Shown here piece by piece: positions 19,783 to 30,809 of a DNA stretch of 64,000 nucleotides (positions are counted from its first letter, which is position 1; each line of letters begins with the position of its first letter). Made by a program: the position numbers and the translations under genes. The stretch lies in NCBI GenBank assembly GCA_021234155.1, contig JAJEKV010000035.1, forward strand, positions 7,499,891 through 7,563,890. Reading direction: 5' to 3'. The notes under the pieces are model-generated. The model was not told the origin of the DNA and made no database searches. It was given only the letters and a program-made list of their open reading frames with translations. The DNA comes from Isoetes taiwanensis. Its lineage: Eukaryota; Streptophyta; Lycopodiopsida; Isoetales; Isoetaceae.

Positions 19783-22700
19783 ATGGATAAGAAGATCTTG
19801 AGCTGGAATGTCCGTGGGGTGCGCTCGTCACCCAGTAAGAGAACGAGAGTGGCGTTGGCAGTTCGCAAGATGGACCCAGATATCTTGTGCCTTCAGGAAC
19901 ATAAGTGTCACAGGGGGGACGCACGGGCACTGTTGGACATGTTTGGGCCGCAATACACTGCTGCCATTGCCACCTCTGGGGCCTCTAAAGGTGGGACTGC
20001 CGTGGCATGGAAGATGCATGTGCAGGTCACTTTTACTCTGGCCAACCGTTGGGGTAGGTGGGTCATTATCAAGTGGCGAGAGGGATCACATGAGTGGGAG
20101 CTTGTGAATGTCTACGCCCATAACAGTGCGCGGCAAAGAGGGGCGTTGTGGATGTCGCTGAGGCATAAGGTCACATCCTTCGGGGCTGGTGTGGCTTGGC
20201 TGCTGGTAGGTGATTTCAACATGGTCGAGACTGCGCAGGATAGGTGTGGCAGGGGCGCCGAAGTGGTACAGGGGTTTGAGCGGCAGCAATGGGTGCAGTT
20301 GTTGGACTCCTCGCAGTTGGCAGAGGCATCGGGCGACTCCACATTTACCTGGTGTAATCAATGGATGGGGGCTGGAACGGGCGTATGCTCGACATGAAGA
20401 TGTTATGCTAATACCCTAGCATCGGATCGGGTGCCTTTGCTCAAGCGTAAGAATATTTTGTCCACCGCGGTCTCTGATCATTATCCACTGTAACGTTCCT
20501 AACCGACATGCCCTTAGCCAACTGGGCAAAACCGTCAAGACATAAATATGAGTAGTCACTTCTACCCATTTATGCCGGTGTCTCGGGAACGCCCCACAAG
20601 TACATTCAAGGTTCGAATACTCGAGCGGTCTACCATGGTCCCGTTACAGTCTCTCCCACTAGAACTATGCTCGTCCTCGAGCATCCAAGGCTATACCATG
20701 TCACAATGATTACCAAGTCTTTGCAAATTACCCATGCATATAGGCACCCATGGAGACTCGAACTCGAGGCCTGCTCTGATACCAACTGTAACGTTCCTAA
20801 CCGACATGCCCTTAACCAACTGGGCAAAACCGTCTAGACGTTTATGAGTAGTCGCTTCTACCCATTTATGCCGGTGTCTCGGGAACGCCCCACAAGTACA
20901 TTCAAGGTTCGAATACTCGAGCGGTCTACCATGGGCCCGTTACATCTTCAGTTAATTTCTCAGGACTCGAGTGCAATACGGCCAGCACGCACAGTGTTCA
21001 AACTGAACACCGCATACTTAAAGGATGCTGATTTCTCCTGGGGATGCCAGCAGATTTAGTTCCGTACTTTTCGAGATCACTTCGGGATGTTTGGAATGGT
21101 AAAGGCCCTGGCTGAGGTCAAGGCATTCGCCAAGTCGTGGGGGAATCGAAGAGCACGGCAGGAGTGCGAGGTGCTAGAGGCATTGTATCGCGAATTGGAA
21201 ACCCTCAGATCTCAGCCGTCTGATGGTGTGCGGGAGAAGGAGATATTGCGCCACATTGCAGCAGACGAGTCTAGGAGGGCTGCTCAGGCAAGGGTGAAGG
21301 CGGGGCACCTGGCTGCGGGAAGGGGACACTAATTCTCGAATGTTTTTCAGAGCTGCACGGCAAAAGAAGTATGTGGCCTCAATGTCGTCTCTGGCATTGC
21401 TCGATGGCCGCATTCTGCAGTCACCGGTGGACATTAAGCAGGCTACTTTTCAGCACTTCTCTCAGTTCTTTCAGGAGAAGAGGTATCCCTACACTGACGT
21501 CATGGAGGAGATCGTGCTCAGTAAGGTGTCATGCAAGGTGTCGGCGGATAGAAGGCAGGCGCTAGAGCGTCCGCTTACAAAGCAAGAGCTTGAGAAGGCT
21601 TGCCGCGCCTTGGCCCCTCATAAGTGCCCTGGTTTGGACGGCATTCCGGTCGAGTTCTTCCAAGAATATTGGGAATGGGTGGGAGACTCAGTGATACAGA
21701 CCTATCAAGATCTTTTTCAGGCAGAGGCGCTTGGTTATAGGCTCAACACTGGCTGCATCTCGTTAATACCGAAGGTAAATGAGCCATCTGTCATTGCGGA
21801 TTGGCATCCGATTACGCTTCTGTCGGCAGTATACAAGATAATTACGAAGGCCCTCTCGCTTAGACTGCAAGTTGTCCTGAAGGAGGTTACTAGTCCCATG
21901 TAGTCTGGCTTCATTCCGGGCAGGCATATTCTTAACAATGTGGCGGCGGCATTCGAGGGCATTCACTGGGCGCGCAGAACAGGTCAGCAGATAGTGTACT
22001 TGAAGCTGGACTTCGCGAAGGCCTATGATAGTGTTCGTTGGGATTTTCTGAGGAGGATGATGCTAGCCTTTGGATGTGGTGAGAACTTTACAGCAGTGGC
22101 TCTGAAGCTCTTAACGTCTGCCAGAGCCACCATCCTATGTCACGGCGAGTCATCGCCGATCTTTACTGTGGAGTGTGGAGTTCGCCAAGGATGCCCTTTG
22201 GCGCCCTTTCTGTTTACCATCGTTGCAGAGGCCCTTTCGCAGTTACTGACCTCAGAAGTGGAGGTGGGGGTTATGGAGGGGCTGAGGATGGCAGACGGGT
22301 CGCAGCAGATTGGAAGCCAGTACGCTGATGACTCGTTTCTCTTCCTACAAGCTGATGAGAGGAATCTTTAAACACGAAGGAGCTTCTGGACACATTTTCT
22401 CTGGCGTCCGGCTACCTCATGAATTGGACGAAGTGCTCGGCATTATGGCCTGTAGCAAAGCCCATGCCTGTGGTTGTGTCCCAATTTCCTTGGCGAATGC
22501 AGCCGCAGGGCAGCAAGTATTTGGGAGGACATTCTGGTGGGACTGCGTCGGCACCTTAATTGGTCGAAGGGGGGGAAACTTTCCATGGCCGGCAGAGTCA
22601 CAGTGGCAAAATCCGTTTTATGCTCAACTCATATTTATATGGCCTCCATCATCCTGGCGCCAAAAAGCAAGGTTCGGGAAATCTCCTCTATGGTTCGTAA

Positions 22701-23967
22701 CTTTGTTTGGGGAGGCAATGAGGAAGGGGCGGTCGTCAAGGTAGCCTGGTAGAAGTACGTGCACCCCAAAGCTGCAGGTGGCCTCAGCTTTCTGGACCTC
22801 TCGCTCCATAGTAAGGTCCTTTTATCCAAGTTCATCTTTGGGATTCTCGAGAATCGGCTTGACTTCCCGGGCATGGTCCTGCTTCATCAGTTGCTGACTC
22901 ATTCGATAGTTTTCCATAAGCCGTCCGTGCCTGCGCGGCTTCCATGGGCGTTATTTGCAGAAATCCGGCCATATGTTAATGCCTCCCCCTTTCTGAAGGG
23001 GCTCCTGCGAGCCTGGGAGCAGGTCCGCCCGCTGTTTGCGATTGATGCTTCCAGTTGTATTCAGTTAGAGGCATCGCCATGGTAGATTCCGCTCGGCCCA
23101 GGTGCTTCACCTTTGGTGCTGGCGGCAACCGTCAATCCCCGAGTCTAGCGCAGGTGGGCGCAGCGTGGGGTCTTGACGGTGGGGGAGTGGTATATTGACG
23201 GGCAGCTGGCGCTTTGGCAGCTTTTCCGTCACAGGTTTCGACTTAAAAAGCGGGATTGTGCTATCTGGGCGCAGCTGGCTAATGCGCTGCTGTTGAACCC
23301 CCCAGTAGCGTCATGGCGTGTGTGGAGTTGTCATCCAAAAGTCGAATCCTCAAACTTCGTAAAGTCCTGTTATGAGCTTTTGGCAACTCAGGATGAGCTG
23401 CCTCCCTCGGACGGCTGGAGTCTCCAGGTGCCGGGAGATGACTGGGGTAACATCTGGAGATGGGTGTGGAACCCAATCTCGCCCCCTAAGATTCGGGTGT
23501 TACTGTGGCAGATAGTGCATCGGTCCCTGAGAGTGAATACGTGGGTACACAGGATCAATCCCCTGATCAGTGATCGCTGTCCGATGTGTGGTGCTTGTGT
23601 TGAGACTCTGGAGCACTGTATGTTTCTTTGCACAGAGATCCAGCGGGCATGGCAGTGGGTCCAACGCCTCTTTCACATCTCGCTCCGTAGTCAAGAGGTT
23701 CTTTTGGGGGTGTATCCTACTGGGTGGTCTCAGCATCAGCGTCTGGCCTTCCATTTGTGTAAGGCTTGGTTACTGTGGCTCATTTGGAAGCGGCGACGCC
23801 TGAAGATGTTCAGGAATGAGGAAGTGCAGCCTGGGGTGTTGATCCCGCAATTGAGGTACAAGTTATATCTTTCTTACATGGCGTGCCCTCGTAAGGAGCA
23901 GTTCAAGGCAGCCATATGGGAGAGGACCCTTCTCATTGTAGACAGCTTTGGCAGGTTTGTTACATGA
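19783..23967 (+). pseudogene. LINE ORF2: endonuclease, reverse transcriptase, zf-RVT
   Basis: ATG 19783 begins an AP-type endonuclease: SWNVRG, LQEHK, VNVYAHN, GDFN and FTWCN in order. It frameshifts near 20380 and is then split by the TRIM (20489-20944); the coding phrase TAVSDHYP ends at the TRIM. The RT has KCPGLDGIP, LDFAKAYDSV, VRQGCPLAPFLF and YADD at 22321-22332. The C-terminal zf-RVT zinc domain is at about 23480-23640 (PPKIRVLLW, RCPMCGACVETLEHC). In-frame TAGs at 21901, 22750, 23083 and 23146 lie where relatives have sense codons, often CAG. The protein would nick target DNA and prime cDNA there; this copy is dead. Confidence 0.92.
20489..20944 (-). mobile_element. TRIM (miniature LTR retrotransposon) inside LINE ORF2
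   Basis: Two terminal repeats of 160 bp (20489-20648) and 158 bp (20787-20944) begin TGTAACG and end CGTTACA. The 138-bp interior has a minus-strand primer site TGGTATCAGAGCAGG beside the right repeat and a purine tract AGTGGGAGAGAC beside the left one. That is the full cis-set of an LTR element with no gene, as in TRIM/SMART elements. The flanks (tccac and tcttc) match at three of five bases only. Confidence 0.92.
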
Positions 23968-24077
23968 GTCGTAGGTAGGTATGCGTGCCATTTGGGTGCT
24001 CGCCCAAGTGTGGGCAGGGGCACCCTAGTATCGCTCTTCTTGTACTTATTATTATATATTAATTAACTTGATCCTTC

Positions 24078-24111
24078 AAAAAAAAAAAAAAAACAAATCC
24101 CAACCGAGGTG
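24078..24111 (+). repeat. LINE poly(A) tail and right target-site duplication
   Basis: Sixteen A at 24078-24093, one c, then the 17-bp duplication 24095-24111. Confidence 0.9.
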
Positions 24112-24512
24112 TATATATAACCAAAGGGGGGTTCATTTTTTCACGTATAAACTATGTGCATTCATAGGAGGGGGGTTTTTTCGACCCATTTTTGTACATA
24201 TACGATCGGTAGGAGGTCCCTTTTTTTTGTAGTTTTTGTACTAGCCTAGGTAAATCTTATACGGAAGGGGTCAAAATTGGCTTTTAAAAATCCATATACG
24301 AGGGGGGGGGGGTGTTGCCACCCCTTGAACGCAGATGGCATGCCCCGCCTATACATGAGTGAATCCCCTTGATCTAAACTTGAGCTGTCTCATGTGATTT
24401 TTACATCTTTAGTGTCCCCAAAATAAATTCCAAATGATTATAATCATTGAAATCATATGCTTTATATGTGTAATTTTAACTAGCAAACTACCTCTACATA
24501 TGGTTTTTCCAG
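24112..24512 (+). other. Ferrochelatase intron remainder
   Basis: Between the duplicated exon end and the next exon. It contains G-runs (up to 11) and AT-rich parts, and ends in a pyrimidine tract and AG at 24511-24512. No other feature seen. Confidence 0.55.
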
Positions 24513-25204
24513 TGCATATCTTTCTTAGTGCGCATGGGGTTCCAGTTGCATATATTGAAGAAGCTGGCAACCCCTACAAAGTTGAAATGGAGGTGTCAAT
24601 TTAATTATGGATGAGTTGGTCAAGAGGAATAGAAAATGATCACACATTTGCATAGCAGGTGCCTAGATCAGCCCATTATGGTTGTGAACGATGGCCACTT
24701 CTTTGTTTATGATATCTTTTTCTAAATTTGTAGAGTCGCGTTGGACCAGTTGAATGGTTGAAACCATACACTGATGAAAAGATTAAGGAGCTTGGAAAGA
24801 TGGGTTCAAAGGTCTTCTAGCAGTTCCAATCAGGTTAATGTTTTGCATGCATTATATTCTGCATGTCTCCTTATACTAGAGGTTGATGTCATTTCAGAAC
24901 ATCTGATGTTTACTGCCGCATTTTATTCTCTAGTTCCAGTCCCTTTTCTCATTCTATTCAATTTGTCATATCTGTTGGATCTAGAAGATCAATGCAATGT
25001 CTGAAATTATACAGCTTTTTTAGTGAGCACATTGAAACTCTAGAAGAAATTGATGTAGAATATAAGGAACTTGCTTAAGAGTCTGGAATCCATAACTGGG
25101 GGCATCTTCCTGCATTAGGATATGATCCAACATTTACATTAAACTTGGCAGAAGCTCTTCCTTATGTCGGAGCTATGGATGTTTCAAACATAGAAGCTAG
25201 GCAG
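24513..25204 (+). pseudogene. Ferrochelatase pseudogene, downstream exons
   Basis: Three exons with GT-AG introns: 24513-24658, 24734-24833 and 25015-25204. They read LSAHGVPVAYIEEAGNPYK, then VNLIMDELVKRN in a shifted frame, SRVGPVEWLKPYTDEKI, LLAVPI in a shifted frame, SEHIETLEEIDVEYKELA, and LPYVGAMDVSNIEARQ. This is the C-terminal half of plant ferrochelatase, in continuation of the exons at 3786-4082. Disabling changes: a frameshift near 24592, TAG for a Tyr at 24654, a frameshift near 24803, and TAA within KELA*ESG near 25076. The last exon was not found. The gene was probably broken by the LINE and then decayed, but a captured fragment is possible. Confidence 0.88.
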
Positions 25205-25760
25205 GTAGGTATGCAGATATTGCCTTCAAACCACCCTTTTTCCTTCTTCCACAAACATATGTATTCTAGCTATCAAGACCATAAGGGGCAATGAGGATTA
25301 AAATAAAAATCCTCTTATTTCATCATGCAAATTGTTGTTCAAGATAAATAAGTGCAGATTTAAAATATAAAAACTTTTTACTGTTTTAAATTGTCAGCTA
25401 TACATTGTATCTTTTTTTGCACACAGTATCATGATTCCTGCGTAATGAATCTAGAACTTTTATCGTGGGAGACATGTAGCGATCTTTAGCTACCTACAAC
25501 AGCATTGTTGTCGTGTTTCTCCATAGATATTATGAGTATCATGGTTTCCTATTTTTCTAGCACCGTATCCAGAAGAAGCGCAGGAGCTTTGCATTTTAAG
25601 TTCAAATTTGATATAATAAGTTCGGATTCTAGTTGAATCTGTATCACAATGTAAATGAATTACATATTTCATTAAAGGAAATTCCAATAGTATTGTTCTA
25701 AACATCTTATTTATCCAGGATGTATGCTCCAAGACCAGAGAAGGTTTTCTAAATGTTCTT
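25205..25760. other. AT-rich interval after ferrochelatase
   Basis: No coding signal on either strand. It begins with a splice donor (gtaggt), so it starts as intron. Confidence 0.4.
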
Positions 25761-25773
25761 TTTCAGGAAGCAG

Positions 25774-26278
25774 TATCTTGTCAGGCTAGGTTAGACCCAA
25801 GAACATCCCAGGATACACAAAATTGTTTTGAGTCTTATAAGTTTGATTGGGAAGTGTAATCAAAATCCTTAGGAGTTGTCTTCATGGACGGGATTCATCA
25901 TTGAAGTATAGAATCAAGAGAAGCTTGATAGGCAATGGTGCACACCGTATGCTGAAGTCCTCAATTACATGGCAGTCTAACAATCAATCTTGCTTGGAGA
26001 GTGCATATGAAGGTTGTAAGTTTATTGTATTACAACAGCTCCTTCGAAATGTTTTCGTGGACCCTTATGAGATGCATCGTTCCCAAGGTTAGGTCTGGCT
26101 TATCATTACTTTCTTTGACATTATATTGACTAAGCATGTATCTTAATGTTTTCCAGATAGCTCCACAATTGCAGATTTCCATATTTATGGTCACACAAAT
26201 TTAGAACACCCAGCTACTCATTCTTGCAGCTCACTTGTCGAATTGCATATGCATTTCTTACGTTCAATGCAAATATGA
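25774..26278 (+). pseudogene. PIG-X-like gene fragment (GPI mannosyltransferase I partner)
   Basis: Exon block ending at 26087 reads SLIGNGAHRMLKSSI... and CKFIVLQQLLRNVFVDPYEMHRSQ. After a GT-AG intron (26088-26156) the frame resumes with DSSTIADFHIYGHTNLEHPA and SLVELHM. The order fits plant PIG-X/PBN1 proteins, ER membrane partners of the first mannosyltransferase in GPI-anchor synthesis. Upstream, 25774-25859 is open in another frame (CQARLDPRTSQ...), perhaps the same exon after a frameshift. The segment ends in TGA at 26276-26278. The membrane-anchor part was not found, so the gene is incomplete. Confidence 0.68.
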
Positions 26279-26325
26279 AGACGCAACAACAATTTGGGGT
26301 ATTCCGTGATTGTTACTTATTCCAC

Positions 26326-26501
26326 ACCCGACAGAAAACAGCGAAACAGAAACCATAAAAACACACTTTCGCGCCCCAAGAGGGCAGCCCTTCATGCAAA
26401 ACATTTTGTTAGAACCCGACAGAAAACAGCGAAACAGAAACCATAAAAACACACTTTCGCGCCCCAAGAGGGCAACCCTCCATGCACAACATTTTGTTAG
26501 A
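26326..26501. repeat. Tandem duplication, 88-bp unit, two copies
   Basis: Units 26326-26413 and 26414-26501 differ at about four bases. The unit contains acagaaaacagcgaaacag and ends ttttgttaga. Confidence 0.92.
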
Positions 26502-26594
26502 GTTTGTTCCATGCTGATGAAATCTAAAATTTCATAGGCCTCTTCCGACTAGCTTGGGAAATATATACTTCTTAAGTTTTTAGAGTTTGTCCCA

Positions 26595-28612
26595 CACCCG
26601 GTTACCTTACGCCCACTTTATTGGCTCCCGAAACTAACTTGTCAGACCAAGCGGGTTCGCCCAGGCGAACCCCAAATATTTGCCAGGCGGGGTCGGATTC
26701 CGCCTTCAGCGAACCCGCGCAGATGACGTGGCGGGGGTGAGTCCATGGGCGGGATGCGCGTGGCATTGCACCGGGGTTCGCAAGCTTAACCCAAACTTGG
26801 GTCACTCAGGCGTGTGGCAGGCGTGTGGCCTGGCCGATGGCTATGGCGGGCTCTTGTCCTCATCCTTGCCGGACTTAGACATAGCCAAGCTCCAGCCATG
26901 CCGCCGGACCCTTCTCTGTTTATTTTCTTTTGAGCCCCTTGCCCCGAAGCATGCTTCCTACAATTTAATGCGGTCCCTAGCCTGCCCCTGTCCTTTCTGC
27001 CTTGATCTTTGATCTCCATAGCCATAGCCACAATACCCAATGTGATTCAGGGAATAAATTACTAATCGCATATTTCTTATTAGCCAGAATGACTTTAGCT
27101 AAACTTGCTCGATATTAATCCCAAAACTTTCTGTGGTTTAGCTAAACTTTACACATTTTTTCTCTCATACTTTCTAGCGTTTAGCTAAACTAACCCAAAC
27201 ATCAACTCAAAAATTTCTATGGTGTGGCCAACAAAAAATATTAAGCCAAATTACTATACTATTTTTCAATATATTCCACTTATTTTAGTCATTTTCTTTG
27301 TGAAAACATTCTAAAATAATGCTAGCAAAGTCTAGGACTCGAATTAATTCATAATGCTAGAAACTAAAATACTAGTCATATATTTCATATAAACTAGAAT
27401 GATGTTAGCTAAACTAGCCCAAAATTCATTCTAAAAGTTTCTATATTTTAGCTAGTCAGTACAAAATTCCACTCTCTTACTTTCTAGCGTTTGGCTAAAG
27501 AGCTCCAGGGTTGGCGCAGTCCCGAAAAAAGTTAAGCTAAAATTATTAATTTTTTCTCAATTTTTTCCATTTACTTTAGCCATTTTTTTTTTTGAAAATG
27601 TGCTAAAAAATCGCCAAATAGCTAAGTTTAGCCCTTAAATTATTCCATGATGTGATTGATTGCAAAGAAGAGGCTTCTAACATACTGATAAAACGTTTCC
27701 TTTTGCAGATTTGGTTATTCTGGCAAGATCAGGGGTTTCTGAATGCTTAAAACTTGATCTGGTTAAGAGCTTGGCGTTACTAGAGGCCCAAATGTGGGCA
27801 ATTACTGAGATTTATCAGGCCTAGTCATTACTTCGACTATTCCAGATCCATATTTCTTCTCTAAGATGAATAGAAAGGGTTCAAGCGTAAAATGCCCCTC
27901 TGGGGGAGAGGGATTTGCCCACGAGGTGTAACAGAATCTGGCGTTTGTTGGACTGGATGATACTCCAATCCCGGAAGATCCTTATCGATCGAAAAGCTTC
28001 TCGATGGTAAGTTTTTGCTCATAAATTTATGGTTTGGGGCCTCCAAATCTCATTTTGCCTAATTCCACGGATTATGCATTGGGCGTTGGCTTACGTGCTT
28101 TCTTTGGATTGTTATGTTCAGTCCGAAGCTCCAAGGAACAAATTTTTAGACATAACAAGTTGCACTTATGAATTTCCTCGTTATCGAAATGACAGATATG
28201 AAGCCGGCCTCAAACAGGACGACATTCCGGTGCGTTCAAGAGGACATTCAGGACGATTTCCGGTGCGTTCCGGTGCTCTGCCATAATGCTCACGCCATTA
28301 CTCCAAGACGCGCCCATGTGGCCCCCGCTGGGTTCGCTCGGGCGAATCCTAGGCGGCGATCACGCCAGTTTGCCATCTGCCAAAGATAGATCCGCCATAC
28401 GCCGAGTAACCCGGGTTTGGGTTCGCTGGCGAACCCGTGAGTAATGCCACGCAGCATCCCGCCAGCGGCGCCCGCCACGCCATTTATGGGTGTTCGCTGG
28501 GCGAATCCGACGGGTTCGCCTGGGCAAATTTTTGGGGTTCGCTTGGGCGAACCCGGTTGGCGCCTCAAGTTACTTTCGGGAGCCGATCGAAGCACCGGTT
28601 ACCTTACCCCCG
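26595..28612. repeat. GC-rich inverted-repeat region with repeated GGGTTCGC/GCGAACCC palindromes
   Basis: 26610-26800 and 28330-28585 are inverted relatives (ggctcccgaaa, gggttcgcc..ggcgaacccc, atttggggttcgc). The palindromic phrase gggttcgc-nn-gcgaaccc occurs at least six times (26660, 28332, 28417, 28490, 28518, 28540 areas). Outside the inverted arms a direct phrase, ccggttaccttac, sits at both edges (26599 and 28592), possibly a target duplication. The middle (27040-27640) is AT-rich. An exon-like block at 27708-27823 is open (DLVILARSGVSECLKLDLVK...) but unassigned. It may be a large non-autonomous DNA element. Confidence 0.55.
27081..27600. repeat. Degenerate direct repeat with ttagctaaact motifs
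   Basis: 27081-27250 and 27400-27580 share the order of ttagctaaact, aaaa.tttctat.t and actttctagcgttt.gctaaa. It is an AT-rich old duplication, with no gene. Confidence 0.5.
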
Positions 28613-28710
28613 GGATGAAAAGTCAACGCGTCTAACCGTTGACCCGGTCAAACACATATCAGAAACGCGCATTGGACGGGCAGAGCACGTCGCTTTTGTT
28701 CATTTTCTCA

Positions 28711-30158
28711 ATGTCCAAGAATACTCACATTCCCTTCGCCAAGCTCGCCGGAATGGATGAAGAGGATATGGCGATCAATCATATGAGAAGAAGGGCCGAT
28801 TTATGCATAAAAATTTCTATGAAGGAGCTGCATGCGGCAACCAAGGGTTTTAGCTCCAAACAGCTGTTAGAAAAGGGGGAACTGGCCGCTACTTACAGAG
28901 GAATCTTGCTTGATGGCCGATCCGTTGTCGTGAAGCTTTTTGCAAGCTCGAGTAAGGATCATTTCTTGACGGAACTTCATGTTCTTGGCCAGATTTTCCA
29001 TCATAATGTTATTAGGGTTCTTGGGTTTTCTTCGGAAGAAGAGCATATGGCGCTTGTATTCCCAATGATGTGCGGAAGCTTGAAAGAGCATCTTTCTGGA
29101 AACAAAAATTGTGCCCTAAATTGGGACCGCCGTATGAAGATTGCCGTCGGAGTTGCCCAATCTCTTGTTTATTTGCACCACGATCGAATCGAACAGATTG
29201 TTCACTGTGATTTAAAACCTAGCAGCATACTCTTGGATGAAGAATTTGAGCCTCATTTGGCTGGATTCGAAAGGGCGAGAATATTAGGAGCTCAACAAGA
29301 TCCTATTCCTCCTCTATCAGAAGAAATATTTGGATATACTGCTCCAGGTTCGGCTCTTTCTCCTTTTTTGTTTAGAAAGGTTGCCTCTTTCATGTCCAAC
29401 AAAGTGAATTTCTTAAAGCTCTGTTTCTGCATTTTTCTGTTCAAACCCTTTTCTCCCCTGTTTCTTCTTTATTATTTACTTTTGTCATTTATCAGCATTA
29501 ACTAGCACCATTTCATACTTCTAACCTGTTGCTAGCACATTCTCAATAATTCTCATGGAGAATTTTTGCTCCCTGCGAAATCTTCAAAAAAGTTTGCCAA
29601 ACTTTAACATATTTTTTTAAACAAGCATCACCTTCCCAGAATTTTTTCTTCTTCTGCAAACTTAGCATGAGGTGCACATAGAAATTCTCTTTTGTTTTGT
29701 AAACCACATAACATTAATAGGGAAAAGTCCTCATCCTTGCAGAGATAACTTCCAGATCAGAGGTCTCCACAAAGGCAGACGTTTTCAGCTTTGGCATATT
29801 GCTGCTTCATCTAGTCACCGGAGAATCCCCCACAAACTCCAAATTTCAAAATGGATCTACCATAACCAGATGGGTTCGGCAGGCACTGAGAACCTTCACA
29901 ATTGAGGATATTGTAGATTCGAGAATTGTCACAAATTCACCAGCACTTTTGCAGGAGATTGGTTTGGTGGCCAAATTGGGCATTTTCTGCGCCCAAAGAT
30001 CTCCAATGTCCAGGCCAAATATGAAGGCGGCCATAGCTATGCTCTTAGATTGCCGACATGATTCTAAGCTGCAGGATTGGCAAGCCATATCTATGCAAGT
30101 GCTGGCTGACGAAAAAAGTGGTTCCAGAATTTGTGCTAGACGGCCCTCTCCAACCTAG
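28711..30158 (+). CDS. Receptor-like-kinase-derived cytoplasmic pseudokinase, two exons
   Basis: Exons 28711-29347 and 29743-30158 joined by a GT-AG intron give an uninterrupted 350-residue protein. An ATG at 28753 is an alternative start. There is no signal peptide or membrane segment, only a kinase domain of the plant LRR-receptor type. Kept: the ATP-binding Lys (VVVKLF), the helix C Glu (FLTELHVL), HCDLKPSS, APE formed exactly across the splice, DVFSFGILLLHLVTG and SRPNM. Changed: the Gly-rich loop reads LEKGELAATY without the usual glycines, the catalytic-loop Asn is Ser, and DFG reads GFE after Ala. These losses predict little or no phosphotransfer, so a scaffold or decoy role is possible. 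It is the only intact-looking host gene in the window. A retained promoter cannot be judged. Confidence 0.82.
29348..29742 (+). other. Intron of the pseudokinase gene
   Basis: 395 bp, gttcgg...ccttgcag. The first 160 bp are open in frame with exon 1, so an unspliced transcript would give a hydrophobic tail that ends at 29505. Confidence 0.75.
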
Positions 30159-30300
30159 AAAATGCAAATACACATGGACAAACCTTTTTCTAATCAATAT
30201 AACTTTTGGAACTTTCTATTCTTAAAGAATGTTTTAATGATTTTTTGCCATAATCGCCAGACTATGCCATAACATAATCGCAAAGATGATGCATTGGAGC

Positions 30301-30510
30301 ATTGTTGGGCAAACTTTTAGGTTCCATCGGAAAATTTCCCATGCTTACTTTGGCCAGTTGGATATCTTGTGTCTAGAGCCGGAACTTTCTACTATCTTAA
30401 TAGAAAACCACAAGAATTGTCGAAAAAATTCTTGTGATACACTAACTTGACCGGAAAATTTCCAGCTCTAGCCGTTGGTTTATAGTATTCTCTGAAATTT
30501 GCCCAACATT
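30301..30510. mobile_element. MITE with exact 10-bp target duplication (Mutator-like)
   Basis: 210 bp with ends attgttgggcaaac... and the inverse of aatgttgggcaaat. Flanked on both sides by gcattggagc (30291-30300 and 30511-30520). A 10-bp duplication fits the Mutator superfamily range (9-11 bp). No coding. Confidence 0.85.
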
Positions 30511-30809
30511 GCATTGGAGCTGGATGAAGATTCTACAGAGGTGTTTTGTTTTAAAATGGCTTAGGATGCGAAAGAAAACAGGCTTTCCTTACCTGTAAGT
30601 CAAACCAAAGTTGAGCATCCCAGACTTCTAAAAACTAAACAGAATCACTACGTCGGGGCCCTTAGATCCGAGCGAACTTGTATGAAAAAACCGATTTTAT
30701 CTGCTTAAAGTGCAGTAAACTAAATTGTTTGAGATTTAAAAAGAAAAAAAGAACCAGTTACGAAAAGCCAATAGCTAAGTTCATGCAACTTGCTTGGGCT
30801 TGTGGTCAA

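Larger units (their letters stand above)
4086..24094 (+). mobile_element. L1-type LINE, about 6.7 kb, split by nested insertions
   Basis: Outer boundaries are set by the 17-bp duplications and a 16-base A tract at 24078-24093. Removing the chromovirus (4684-18035) leaves about 6.66 kb, a usual size for a full-length plant L1 LINE. It has a GC-rich 5' part, an ORF1 with a DUF4283-like domain, and an ORF2 with apurinic endonuclease, reverse transcriptase and a zinc-binding zf-RVT domain. ORF2 also holds a TRIM insertion. Several stops and frameshifts show that it is dead. Confidence 0.92.
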
